DNA of 25,755 nt from JBDSYA01 sp039925865 (GCA_039925865.1 JBDSYA010000324.1:1-25755); one strand, 5' to 3'. Numbered from the stretch's first letter, positions 17,613 to 25,734 are shown. Notes: generated from the letters alone by a model not told the origin. Made by a program: numbers and translations.

Positions 17613-18734
17613 TCAGGCGAATTCTTTAAAAGTTGTGTTGTGCGATTTTAATGAGAATTGTTCTTTTATTAATTGATGCATGTTTTGAAATGTTATATCC
17701 CAGGAAGTATTTGAAAGAAATGTATTTACATTTTTTTTCCATTCACCTCTATCTGATTTCAATTCCTTTTCAGCTGCCGAGATAAATTCATCTGCAGTTG
17801 ATGCAATATTCACAAGGTTAAGTTTTCCATAAGGAGTAACCACATCCTTGATCGGTGTTGATATAACAGGCTTGTGTGCTGCCAGATATTCCGGTGTTTT
17901 TGTAGGACTGATAAATTCAGTAGATTCATTTATTGCAAAAGGCATAAGTGCAATATCCCACCCGGAAAGATATTCAGGAAGTATTTTATAATCTTTATTT
18001 CCCAGATAGTGAATATTTTTTTCCTTCGGCAGTGATTCGGGAGAAATTTTAGTTATCGGTCCTAAAAAAATAAAATGCCAGTCTTTTCTTTTGATTGCCA
18101 TTTGTCTTATCAAAGTTGTATCGATCCTTTCATCTAAAACTCCAAAATAACCTAAACGGGGATGAGGAATCTTTTCCTGATCCGGAGGATCTTCAATAAA
18201 ATTTTGAGCTGTGTTAAAATGTTTTTTATCTATACTGCTGGGAAAGCAATATACTCTTGAATGTAAATGTTTCTTTTTATTAAATAAACTTTCTCCACCG
18301 GTAAAAACCAGATCAGAACGGTTTATCAGAGCTTCTTCCAGTTCTTTTAATTCGGTCGGCGCAAATCGAAAATTTGCCAGCTCATCCATGCAATCATAAA
18401 TTATAATTTCGGGATTTAAATTTTCTCCCAGTGGTAATGCCATGGGTGAATAATACCAGAAAAAATATTTTACAATATCCATTTTCCTGAATAGCGAAGA
18501 TAACAATTCTTTTTGCCGTGGTAAAATATCCTGTTCATTTCGATCTCCTTGTAAATGCATCTTTACAACCCATACATTACTAAAGTTTGTGAATGTCAAA
18601 TGATCATTCGATGAATCAAATACTGGTTCTTCAATATAAAAAACTCTGTATGAGGATATAAATCTGGTTAAAAGATGCTGCGGTCTTTGCAATACAAAAT
18701 CCCATCTTAAATGAGAAAAACATATTAAATCCAT
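17613..18734 (-). CDS. GT4-like glycosyltransferase of the glf operon
   Basis: 373 residues, GT-B fold. The N-terminal LICFSHLRWDFVLQRPQHLL (3-22) is the signature of a glycosyltransferase group I recall as often adjacent or fused to UDP-galactopyranose mutase. Then come YDCMDELANF (113-122), NRSDLVFTGGESLFNKK (138-154), FPSSIDKKHF (164-173) and RLGYFGVLDERID (193-205). The C-terminal nucleotide-binding region contains MPFAINESTEFISPTKTPEY and LAAHKPVIST, with the family's Glu and loop residues. No membrane span is present, so it is probably a peripheral cytoplasmic-face enzyme transferring a sugar to a surface glycan or lipid-linked precursor. First gene of the tight operon; only six bases separate it from the fusion gene. 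Donor (possibly UDP-galactofuranose) and acceptor are inference. Confidence 0.92.
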   Translation of the reverse strand: MDLICFSHLRWDFVLQRPQHLLTRFISSYRVFYIEEPVFDSSNDHLTFTNFSNVWVVKMHLQGDRNEQDILPRQKELLSSLFRKMDIVKYFFWYYSPMALPLGENLNPEIIIYDCMDELANFRFAPTELKELEEALINRSDLVFTGGESLFNKKKHLHSRVYCFPSSIDKKHFNTAQNFIEDPPDQEKIPHPRLGYFGVLDERIDTTLIRQMAIKRKDWHFIFLGPITKISPESLPKEKNIHYLGNKDYKILPEYLSGWDIALMPFAINESTEFISPTKTPEYLAAHKPVISTPIKDVVTPYGKLNLVNIASTADEFISAAEKELKSDRGEWKKNVNTFLSNTSWDITFQNMHQLIKEQFSLKSHNTTFKEFA

Positions 18735-18838
18735 TTAGTTAATTTATAAATGTTAGTTGAACGATTAATAGTAAATTCATAGCAGCTGTAATATTCATTT
18801 CTAAAATTTGATTATGCATAAACAACTTCAAAATACTT

Positions 18839-19144
18839 TCAACAATGCTTTTTATTTGACATATTAAATTTATCAAGTTCAATTTCATCATCATCATCAG
18901 AGTTCGGATTGTTACTGATAATAATTACTTTCCCTACAAGTACTTCGTCCTCAGATGATTCCTCATTCTCAGTATTATCTATATCTGCTGAATTGCCAAT
19001 TGAATATTTTGAATTGTTGTTGCTGAAATGATTGATTTTCGGAATGTCTTCAATTATTGAATTTGAATCTAACACAGAATTGTCTTTATTAAAATTCGTC
19101 AAATTTTGAATATGATTCTTGCGGGAATTTTTCGGTTTTGGCAT
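18839..19144 (-). CDS. Small acidic low-complexity protein of unknown function
   Basis: 101 residues. The first ~12 residues are basic (MPKPKNSRKNH); the rest is rich in Asn, Ser, Asp and Glu (IDNTENEESSEDE, NPNSDDDDEIELD), with one short hydrophobic strand (VLVGKVIIIS) and an end in NKKHC. It is probably largely disordered. There is no signal peptide or recognisable domain. A strong Shine-Dalgarno (AGGAG six bases before ATG), rare in this window, makes it likely to be a real gene. It lies 104 bases upstream of the glycosyltransferase on the same strand, so it may share that transcript. I do not recognise the family. A precursor-peptide reading (basic leader, C-terminal Cys) is possible but unsupported, as no modifying enzyme is nearby. 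Confidence 0.6.
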   Translation of the reverse strand: MPKPKNSRKNHIQNLTNFNKDNSVLDSNSIIEDIPKINHFSNNNSKYSIGNSADIDNTENEESSEDEVLVGKVIIISNNPNSDDDDEIELDKFNMSNKKHC

Positions 19145-19150
19145 TATAAT

Positions 19151-19155
19151 CTCCT
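19151..19155 (-). promoter_or_regulatory. Shine-Dalgarno AGGAG of the small acidic ORF
   Basis: Minus strand AAAAAAGGAGATTATAATG: AGGAG followed by six bases and the ATG. It stands out because most genes here have no such element, and it supports this start. Confidence 0.7.
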
Positions 19156-19380
19156 TTTTTATTGTGATATTTTTCTATTAGCAAATGATGTGCCATAAAA
19201 ACAATCTTTAGTAAAATGAAATTTTTTGCTATGCAGATTTTTAATATAAGTTTTTTTGACATTTTCCCGACAATAATGACAATTGAAATTATAATCCTCA
19301 GCTCACATTAAAAAAACTTGTAATATAATTACTTTGTAAAATTCTATTTTTAATATTAGTTTTCAAATTCTTAAATTTTT

Positions 19381-21969
19381 ATGAACAGTATGAAAAAAAT
19401 ATTTTACGCATTCCTCTATATAAGTATTTTATCTTCATTCCAATCAATACAGGCTCAGGATTATATTGAATTGATGGATGATCCCAGTATCAACTTTTAT
19501 GAAGTTCAAAGAAAATTTTATGAATATTGGGGAAACAAGAATTATGAAAAAGGAAAGGGTTGGAAACAATTTAAAAGATGGGAAGAGTTTATGGAACCCC
19601 GAACTTTTCCAACCGGCGTAAGATTTGACCCTTCTGGTGCATTTCAGGAGTATAATAAATATAAAAAGGAATATTTAAATTCCGACAAAAAGGTCTTCGG
19701 TAACTGGACTCCACTTGGACCAACAAACTGGAGTAATGGAAGCGAAGGTTATAATCCAGGTAACGGCAGAATAAATTGTGTTTACAATAATCCTTTAAAC
19801 CCCAATATAATTTATGCGGGGGCTCCTGCAGGAGGTTTGTGGAAATCAACAAACAACGGAGGTACATGGACTGTTCTGACTGACCATCTTGCAGTACTTG
19901 GAGTTTCATCGATTGCAATTCATCCAAGTAATCCAAATGTTATTTATATAGGTACCGGAGATGGTGATGGTGGCCAGACTTACAGCATAGGGGTTTTGAA
20001 ATCAATCGATGGCGGAATAACGTGGAATACAACAGGTCTAAGTTATAATGTTTTTAATTTTGTCAGGATCAATAAACTGATCATTCATCCTTCTGATCCA
20101 AATATACTTTTTGCGGTGAGTAATCAGGGAATACATAAATCGACAAACGCCGGAGTAAATTGGACACAACCCCTTTCGGGTTTTAATATGAGAGATATAG
20201 AATTTAAACCCGGTGCCCCACAAATAATTTATTCATCAGGTGCAACATTCAGAAAGTCCACTGACGGAGGTGAAAGTTTTACGATCGTAACTTCAGGACT
20301 CCCTGCTTCAGGTATTCAAAGGCTAGCTATAGGGGTAAGTCCTGCAAACATTGAATATGTATATTTACTGGCAAGCCGAAGTTCGAACGGTGGATTTTTA
20401 GGATATTACCGATCTACAAACGGCGGTAATGATTTTACCACCATGTCTTCTTCACCTAATTTATTGGGTTATGAAATTTCAGGAAGTGATCAGGGAGGGC
20501 AAGGATCATATGATCTTGTAACAGCTGTATCACCTGATGATATTAATACAGTTTATACCGGCGGAATAAATCTCTGGAAATCAACAAATGGCGGAGCAAA
20601 TTTTTTTATAATTTCACATTGGTATTATCCCAATAATTTATCTTATCCATATGTCCATGCAGACCAGCATTTTCTTGACTATTTTGGTACAAGGCTCTTT
20701 GCAGGTTGTGACGGAGGGTTATTTGTTACGACTAATAGCGGAGCAAATTTTACTGACCTTTCTTCGGGTTTGAATATTATGCAATTTTATAAATTTGGCG
20801 GTACTCCTCAAAGCCCCAATCGAATTATTGGAGGAACTCAGGATAATGGATCTAATTTGTACAACGGTGCACAATGGACGCATTTGTTCGGGGCTGATGG
20901 AGGTGAAGCAATTGTGGATTATTCAGATTCAAATACTTTGTATTGTGAGTATCAAAATGGAGGAATTTTAAAATCTACTAACGGTGGAGAAAATTTTAGT
21001 GATGCAACAGCCGGAATTTCCGAGAACGGCGCCTTCATAACTCCTTACCTGATCCATCCTTCAAATCCGCAAATACTTTTTGCAGGCTTTCAGAATGTCT
21101 GGAAGACTACGAACGGTGCTGCCAGCTGGGAGCTGATCTCGACTACGCTTGGAACAGGAACAATCAATGCCCTTGCAATCTCTCAGTCAAATCCTGATTA
21201 CATCTATACATCTAAAGGTAATATAATTTATAAAACTACTAACGGCGGAAGCACCTGGCTCAACATTAGTACAGGTTTGTCGGGATTGTCAATCACATAT
21301 ATATCTGTTCATTCTGTGAACCCGGATATTTTATGGGTAACAAATTCCGGATATACATCCGGTCAAAAAATTTATAAGACACAAAACGGAGGAGTGAACT
21401 GGAATAATGTAACTGGCTCTCTTCCTAACCTCCCGGCTAATTGTGTTACTTATGAAAACGGTCCTAAAGAAGGAGTATATGTTGGGATGGATGTCGGGAT
21501 TTATTATACAAACAACCAACTTCAAGGCTGGGTACCATTTGATAATTTAATGCCTAATGTTATTGTCCGGGAAATTGAGATCCACTATCCTACAAATAAA
21601 GTTAAGGCAGCAACATTAGGAAGAGGTATTTGGCAGGCTACGCTTGCATCAATTCTTGTCGGTGTAGAGCAAATTTCTGAAAATATACCTAACAATTATA
21701 ATTTAAAACAAAATTTTCCAAATCCATTCAATCCCGAAACGCAGATCCTTTTTGATATTCCCAAAAAAGGTTATGTTACTTTAAAAGTTTATGACGGACT
21801 TGGTAAGGAAATAGCACAGTTGTTAAATGAGAATAAAAGTGCAGGAAGTTACGAAGTGAATTTCATTGGTTCGAAATATTCAAGCGGCACATATTATTAT
21901 AGGATAGAAGTTGAATCTGAAGGAACTGTTAATTATGCAATGACAAGGAAAATGATATTATTAAAGTAA
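19381..21969 (+). CDS. Secreted BNR/Asp-box (sortilin-like) protein with T9SS type A tail
   Basis: 862 residues. Signal peptide MNSMKKIFYAFLYISILSSF..., with cleavage likely after A25 (SIQA/Q). M4 (19390) may be the real start, since MKK is the usual form. Residues about 27-105 are a charged pro-region (QRKFYEYWGNKNY, WKQFKRWEEFMEPR). The body begins WTPLGPTNW, PGNGRINCV, NIIYAGAPAGGLWKSTNNGG. It contains about eleven Asp-box motifs of the KSTNGGxxW/F type, each preceded by an HPSNPNVIYIGT-type strand; this forms a sortilin/VPS10-like multi-blade propeller. Residues 767-862 are the T9SS type A domain (YNLKQNFPNPFNPETQ..., TRKMILLK). Such proteins are extracellular, with binding or hydrolase roles usually unproven; no catalytic residues are identified. 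The lipoprotein gene starts 34 bases later and may be co-transcribed. Confidence 0.93.
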   Translation: MNSMKKIFYAFLYISILSSFQSIQAQDYIELMDDPSINFYEVQRKFYEYWGNKNYEKGKGWKQFKRWEEFMEPRTFPTGVRFDPSGAFQEYNKYKKEYLNSDKKVFGNWTPLGPTNWSNGSEGYNPGNGRINCVYNNPLNPNIIYAGAPAGGLWKSTNNGGTWTVLTDHLAVLGVSSIAIHPSNPNVIYIGTGDGDGGQTYSIGVLKSIDGGITWNTTGLSYNVFNFVRINKLIIHPSDPNILFAVSNQGIHKSTNAGVNWTQPLSGFNMRDIEFKPGAPQIIYSSGATFRKSTDGGESFTIVTSGLPASGIQRLAIGVSPANIEYVYLLASRSSNGGFLGYYRSTNGGNDFTTMSSSPNLLGYEISGSDQGGQGSYDLVTAVSPDDINTVYTGGINLWKSTNGGANFFIISHWYYPNNLSYPYVHADQHFLDYFGTRLFAGCDGGLFVTTNSGANFTDLSSGLNIMQFYKFGGTPQSPNRIIGGTQDNGSNLYNGAQWTHLFGADGGEAIVDYSDSNTLYCEYQNGGILKSTNGGENFSDATAGISENGAFITPYLIHPSNPQILFAGFQNVWKTTNGAASWELISTTLGTGTINALAISQSNPDYIYTSKGNIIYKTTNGGSTWLNISTGLSGLSITYISVHSVNPDILWVTNSGYTSGQKIYKTQNGGVNWNNVTGSLPNLPANCVTYENGPKEGVYVGMDVGIYYTNNQLQGWVPFDNLMPNVIVREIEIHYPTNKVKAATLGRGIWQATLASILVGVEQISENIPNNYNLKQNFPNPFNPETQILFDIPKKGYVTLKVYDGLGKEIAQLLNENKSAGSYEVNFIGSKYSSGTYYYRIEVESEGTVNYAMTRKMILLK

Positions 21970-22003
21970 GATTTCGTTGTACAGATAATTTTAAAATAAA
22001 CTG

Positions 22004-22864
22004 ATGAAATTTTTAATCTTAAGTCTTTGCGCAGGTTTGCTTTTAAGCTGTAGCAAAAATGATAATAAAAATCTTTCATTTACTAAAGATACTATTGTAA
22101 ATAAAGATACTGCAGCCGGAGATAAAGAAGAAAAAAATAAAAAAACTTTGTCGAAATCTTTTTACGTTTGTGATGATAATATTTCAATTGACCTTGAGTC
22201 TGATAAAGAAGAAGCATTGTTGAGAATAATTAAGTCAAATGACACTTTAAAAAAAATTATAACAAAAAGAGTTCAGTCCGACAGCGGTGTAATAAAATTT
22301 TCCGATGGAGCGAATATCTTAAGCATTAAAAATGACCGTTCTAAGCTGGAAGAAAACGGAATACTAATTTACAAGGACTGCATTTCCTATGCGCAGCTTC
22401 AAAAGCTAAAATACGAAAAGTCCGATGGGAAGCTGGAACTCAGTCTTACAAGTTTTTTTACCAAGATTTATTTCAAAAATGAATTCTTGAAACTAACGCA
22501 GGCTGACAGAATTTTCATGTATGATAAAGTGGATCTCAATTCAGATGGTACTATGGAGATATTTGTTGGATTCAACGGTCCGCAGATGTGTACAAACAAT
22601 GGATGTACTTTTCTTATTATGGATCCGTCATTTAATATTCTTTCAAAATTTTCAGGTGTAAATTACCCGGTTATAATTTCCAAACAAACAACTAACGGTT
22701 GGGCAGATCTAATACTTAAATCAGGAAAATTCTATCGCAAAATTATATATGACGGAAAAAAATATCCCACAAATGTTTCCGGTTCTCCAAAAACAAATTT
22801 GGAAAGAATTGACATCTTTGAGAGAGTTCTCTCACAGGACTATTCAAACAAAAAAGAATTCTAA
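22004..22864 (+). CDS. Lipoprotein with MliC-like (lysozyme inhibitor) domain
   Basis: 286 residues. MKFLILSLCAGLLLSC is a lipoprotein signal with the lipobox LLSC and acylated C16. A Lys/Asp/Asn-rich linker follows (17-50). Residues about 52-126 resemble the MliC/PliC fold: FYVCDD at the start (C56), QSDSGVIKFSDGANILSIKN (the S-x-S-G-x-x-Y/F-x-D-G core), and IYKDC at the end (C126), giving the expected disulfide pair. MliC proteins inhibit c-type lysozyme in the periplasm. The rest (130-286) is a separate domain with VDLNSDGTMEIFVGF and MCTNNGCTFLIMD, a D-x-N-x-D-G loop and a C-x4-C pair seen in many periplasmic proteins of unknown role. Inhibition of lysozyme is inference; the similarity is only moderate. 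Confidence 0.75.
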   Translation: MKFLILSLCAGLLLSCSKNDNKNLSFTKDTIVNKDTAAGDKEEKNKKTLSKSFYVCDDNISIDLESDKEEALLRIIKSNDTLKKIITKRVQSDSGVIKFSDGANILSIKNDRSKLEENGILIYKDCISYAQLQKLKYEKSDGKLELSLTSFFTKIYFKNEFLKLTQADRIFMYDKVDLNSDGTMEIFVGFNGPQMCTNNGCTFLIMDPSFNILSKFSGVNYPVIISKQTTNGWADLILKSGKFYRKIIYDGKKYPTNVSGSPKTNLERIDIFERVLSQDYSNKKEF

Positions 22865-23010
22865 GATGTAGTATTTTTATTCAAATTTCAAAAGTAATTC
22901 ATAAATTGACAATACATGAGTTTAAATTCTAACTTTTTAGAGATCATGAACGATTTTTTAAAATAACGTGTGGAAAATTAAATAAAGTATTGTGGAAATA
23001 AATTTACTCA

Positions 23011-23041
23011 TTGATTAAACTGTTTGATAAATTTATATTTG
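23011..23041 (+). promoter_or_regulatory. Bacteroidota-type promoter of tRNA-Asn
   Basis: TTG at 23011-23013, 20 bases, then TATATTTG at 23034-23041. This fits the TTG / TAnnTTTG consensus of Bacteroidota housekeeping promoters. Transcription would start about four to six bases before the tRNA. Confidence 0.6.
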
Positions 23042-23050
23042 CAATTAAAT

Positions 23051-23122
23051 TCGACAGTAGCTCAATGGTGGAGCATTCGGCTGTTAACCGAAGGGTTACA
23101 GGTTCAAGTCCTGTCTGTCGAG
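23051..23122 (+). tRNA. tRNA-Asn (GTT)
   Basis: Full cloverleaf: acceptor TCGACAG / CTGTCGA, D-arm GCTC/GAGC, anticodon stem TTCGG/CCGAA with loop CTGTTAA (anticodon GTT at 23083-23085), T-arm ACAGG/CCTGT with loop TTCAAGT, discriminator G. The T1-A72 pair and G73 are as in other bacterial tRNA-Asn. CCA is not encoded (CAA follows). It has its own promoter and terminator. Confidence 0.98.
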
Positions 23123-23128
23123 CAATTT

Positions 23129-23161
23129 AAATCCTGATTTTTTAATTTCAGGATTTTTTTT
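23129..23161 (+). terminator. Rho-independent terminator of tRNA-Asn
   Basis: AATCCTGA, ten-base AT loop, TCAGGATT, then a T run to 23161, beginning seven bases after the tRNA. Confidence 0.9.
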
Positions 23162-23463
23162 ATACACTCACTGAACAACCTTCCGGATACACTTATAGAT
23201 GTATTAGTTCTATCATGACCAAAATTTCTTTTAATTACCCTAACTAATTCCACTGAGAGTAAACTTATTCAATGATTTTAAAGATGGGATTTTATTATAC
23301 AAATCCTAAGTTTTTGCCAAAAACGTCGTTTTAGCAACTAATATCCAAACGGTTACAATGATTTTATTAAAAAAATTTCTTTGCGAAATAATTTAACGAA
23401 TTCTAATTTGCACCATGAAAATAAACACCTATAAAAATTTATTAAACATAAAATAAAAAAATC
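23162..23463. other. Intergenic region upstream of the SBBP-repeat gene
   Basis: No ORF was found. The one visible structure is an imperfect dyad at 23314-23337 (TTGCCAAAAACG, T, CGTTTTAGCAA; one bulge), about 130 bases before the start codon, which could be an operator. No TAnnTTTG box with proper spacing was seen. Confidence 0.45.
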
Positions 23464-25359
23464 ATGAAAAAAAACCTTTTTTCTTTTTTGTTATTTAGTA
23501 TCCTGTTGATTTCAGGAAAAAGCTTTTCACAAGTCGATACCAATTGGGTGAAAAGATATTCCGGAACACAAAATATGGATGAAGCTAAAGCTATAATACT
23601 GGATGCTTCCAATAATGTTTACGTAACAGGTAAGAGTTTGAACGCGGTAAGTGGCTACGACATTGTAACTATAAAATATAGTAGTGCCGGTGCGGTATTA
23701 TGGACAGCAGTATACAATGGAATCGGAAATTCATACGACGAACCGAACGATCTTGTGTTGGATGGTTCGAGTTTTTATATAACCGGCGTGACTACAAGAT
23801 CAGTTTCTTTTGGTCTTGATTACATAACAATTAAATATAATGCTTCAACGGGAGCAATTATTTGGAACTCTATATTTAATGGTATTGGAAATGGAGATGA
23901 TATAGCCACCAAAATTGCAGTAAAAAATAATCGCGCATATGTAACAGGAAAAGGTTTTTATTCCGGTGCTTCAAATGCGGATTATGTTACAATTAAATAT
24001 AATGGATCTACAGGAGATTCTATTTGGGTGAAAAACTATAACGGGACGGGAAATGCCAATGACTCAGCTACTTCTCTCAGGATATCCTCTGATTCAAATG
24101 TTTTTGTAACTGGTAAAAGTTTTGGAACATCAAGTTACGATTATGCTACATTAAGGTACAATTCTACAGGAGTTCAAAATTGGGTAAAAAGATTTAACGG
24201 CCCTGCAAATGGAGAAGATTTTGCTAGGTCAATTTCACTTGATGGAACAGCATCTTCTCCGGACATCTATGTTACCGGACAAAGCACAGGATCAGGTACA
24301 GGATTTGACATTGTGACGATTAAATATACGTTTGCGAGTATTGAAAGCTGGAATAAACGATACAATGGGAATGGAAATGGAGACGATACCCCAAAAGAAA
24401 TAACTTTCAGATCTTCAACGGAGATTTATATTTTGGGAAAGGCTTCTATAACAGGTTCAGGCACCAATATGCTCCTGATGAAACTCAATGATTTAGGAGA
24501 TACAACCTGGACTCGCACACATAACGGAAGTGCTAACGGCAATGATGAAGCAACAGGTTTTACTATTGATGGGAGTAATTATATTTATGTTGCAGGCCAG
24601 ACAATTGAAAATGCGCCAGGTAGTGATTACACTGTGATTAAATACACAACTGCAGGAAACATTGAATGGAAATATAAATATAATTATACAGGCAATGGTT
24701 CGGATATTCCGTCAAGAATTATTGTAGATGGAACATCTGATAGAAATGTTTATGTGACCGGAGCTAGTTTCAGCGGGACTACAGGTACAAATTATGCAAC
24801 AATAAAATTAAAACAGGATAAAGTAATGGATCTTACCGTTTTCATACAGGGATTCTACCGTCCGATAACAAATAGTATTATAAGAGATACCGTAAAAGTT
24901 TACTTATATAATTCAGCTGCTACAGATATTCTGGATACTGCCAAAATTTATATTGATACCTTGGGAAAGGGCAGGCTTTATTTCAGGAAAATTTTAAATA
25001 GTACAGCTTATAGAATAGTTATTAAACACCGTAATTCAATTGAAACCTGGGGCAATACTACAAATACTTTCAGTAATTTATACCTGACTTATGACTTCAC
25101 TACAGCTGCATCCAAAGCTTACGGTAATAATCAGGTTCAAGTGGACGCTATACCTGTTGAATTTGCAAATTATAATGGTGATGTAAATCAGGACGGGGCA
25201 ATTGATGCATCTGATGCAAGTATAATTGACAATGACGCCGCAAATTTTGTTGGAGGTTATGTGGTGAGCGATGTCAACGGAGATAATTTTGTTGATGGCT
25301 CGGATTTTTTAATTGCAGATAATAATGCATCAAATTTTGTAAATGTAATTAGGCCTTAA
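23464..25359 (+). CDS. Secreted SBBP-repeat protein with dockerin-like C-terminal module
   Basis: 631 residues. Signal peptide MKKNLFSFLLFSILLISGKS..., with cleavage near SFS/Q. Residues about 30-450 are eight repeats of about 50 residues of the SBBP (seven-bladed beta-propeller) type, with NVYVTGKS, YDYxTIKYNSTG, xxWxKxYNGxGNGDD as the recurring blocks. Residues 455-631 are the module shared with the proteins at 5510-8290 and 11846-13942: FIQGFY, DTVKVYLYN, IKHRNSIETW, YDFT, SKAYGNNQVQVD, YNGDVNQDGAIDASD, SDVNGDNFVDGSD, ending VNVIRP. There is no T9SS type A tail. The ATG at 23464 is preceded by an A-rich leader without Shine-Dalgarno, as usual here. A terminator follows 27 bases after the stop. 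A surface or extracellular binding role is inferred. Confidence 0.93.
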   Translation: MKKNLFSFLLFSILLISGKSFSQVDTNWVKRYSGTQNMDEAKAIILDASNNVYVTGKSLNAVSGYDIVTIKYSSAGAVLWTAVYNGIGNSYDEPNDLVLDGSSFYITGVTTRSVSFGLDYITIKYNASTGAIIWNSIFNGIGNGDDIATKIAVKNNRAYVTGKGFYSGASNADYVTIKYNGSTGDSIWVKNYNGTGNANDSATSLRISSDSNVFVTGKSFGTSSYDYATLRYNSTGVQNWVKRFNGPANGEDFARSISLDGTASSPDIYVTGQSTGSGTGFDIVTIKYTFASIESWNKRYNGNGNGDDTPKEITFRSSTEIYILGKASITGSGTNMLLMKLNDLGDTTWTRTHNGSANGNDEATGFTIDGSNYIYVAGQTIENAPGSDYTVIKYTTAGNIEWKYKYNYTGNGSDIPSRIIVDGTSDRNVYVTGASFSGTTGTNYATIKLKQDKVMDLTVFIQGFYRPITNSIIRDTVKVYLYNSAATDILDTAKIYIDTLGKGRLYFRKILNSTAYRIVIKHRNSIETWGNTTNTFSNLYLTYDFTTAASKAYGNNQVQVDAIPVEFANYNGDVNQDGAIDASDASIIDNDAANFVGGYVVSDVNGDNFVDGSDFLIADNNASNFVNVIRP

Positions 25360-25386
25360 TAAAATAATTTTCTTTAGTTGTTCCCC

Positions 25387-25424
25387 AATTCCTCACTTTT
25401 AATTTTTAAAAGTGAGGAATTTTT
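25387..25424 (+). terminator. Rho-independent terminator of the SBBP-repeat gene
   Basis: A perfect 16-bp stem (AATTCCTCACTTTTAA / TTAAAAGTGAGGAATT) with a TTT loop, followed by further T. Unusually long and perfect for this window. Confidence 0.9.
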
Positions 25425-25657
25425 GTTTACCTCAGAATATATTTAAAATTATGAAAAAAAATTGTGCTCGACTTTACAATCTTTCGATAACAATATTAAG
25501 TTATCAATTACATGTATTGCTTTCGTCTTCATAAATTTTAAAACTAATTTTGTTAAAAGTCCGTAATTTTATTTGTCAGGGGGAGTTAAGAACAATAATA
25601 AATTTCAATAATTCCATTGTTAAAAAATCTAAATTAACTTAACTTAAAAACCAATAT

Positions 25658-25734
25658 GGCGGGTATAGCTCAGCAGGTAGAGCGTCAGATTGTGGCTCTG
25701 AATGTCGCGGGTTCGAGCCCCGTTACTCGCCCCA
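25658..25734 (+). tRNA. tRNA-His (GTG)
   Basis: The extra G-1 typical of tRNA-His is encoded (25658) and pairs with C73 (25731). Acceptor GCGGGTA/TACTCGC, D-arm GCTC/GAGC, anticodon stem TCAGA/TCTGA with loop TTGTGGC (anticodon GTG at 25692-25694), T-arm GCGGG/CCCGT with loop TTCGAGC. CCA follows at 25732-25734, so it may be encoded here, unlike in tRNA-Asn; the match could also be chance. Confidence 0.97.

Noticed and set aside
18739..18819. 26-codon minus-strand ORF upstream of the glycosyltransferase
   Set aside because: Starts at an ATG without a ribosome site; too short and AT-rich to distinguish from chance.
19381..21969. Sialidase annotation for the Asp-box protein
   Set aside because: Asp boxes define the propeller fold only; the sialidase Arg triad and catalytic Tyr/Glu arrangement could not be identified.
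22865..23161. Integration site at tRNA-Asn
   Set aside because: No integrase, no direct repeat of the tRNA 3' end nearby, and the tRNA has its own promoter and terminator.
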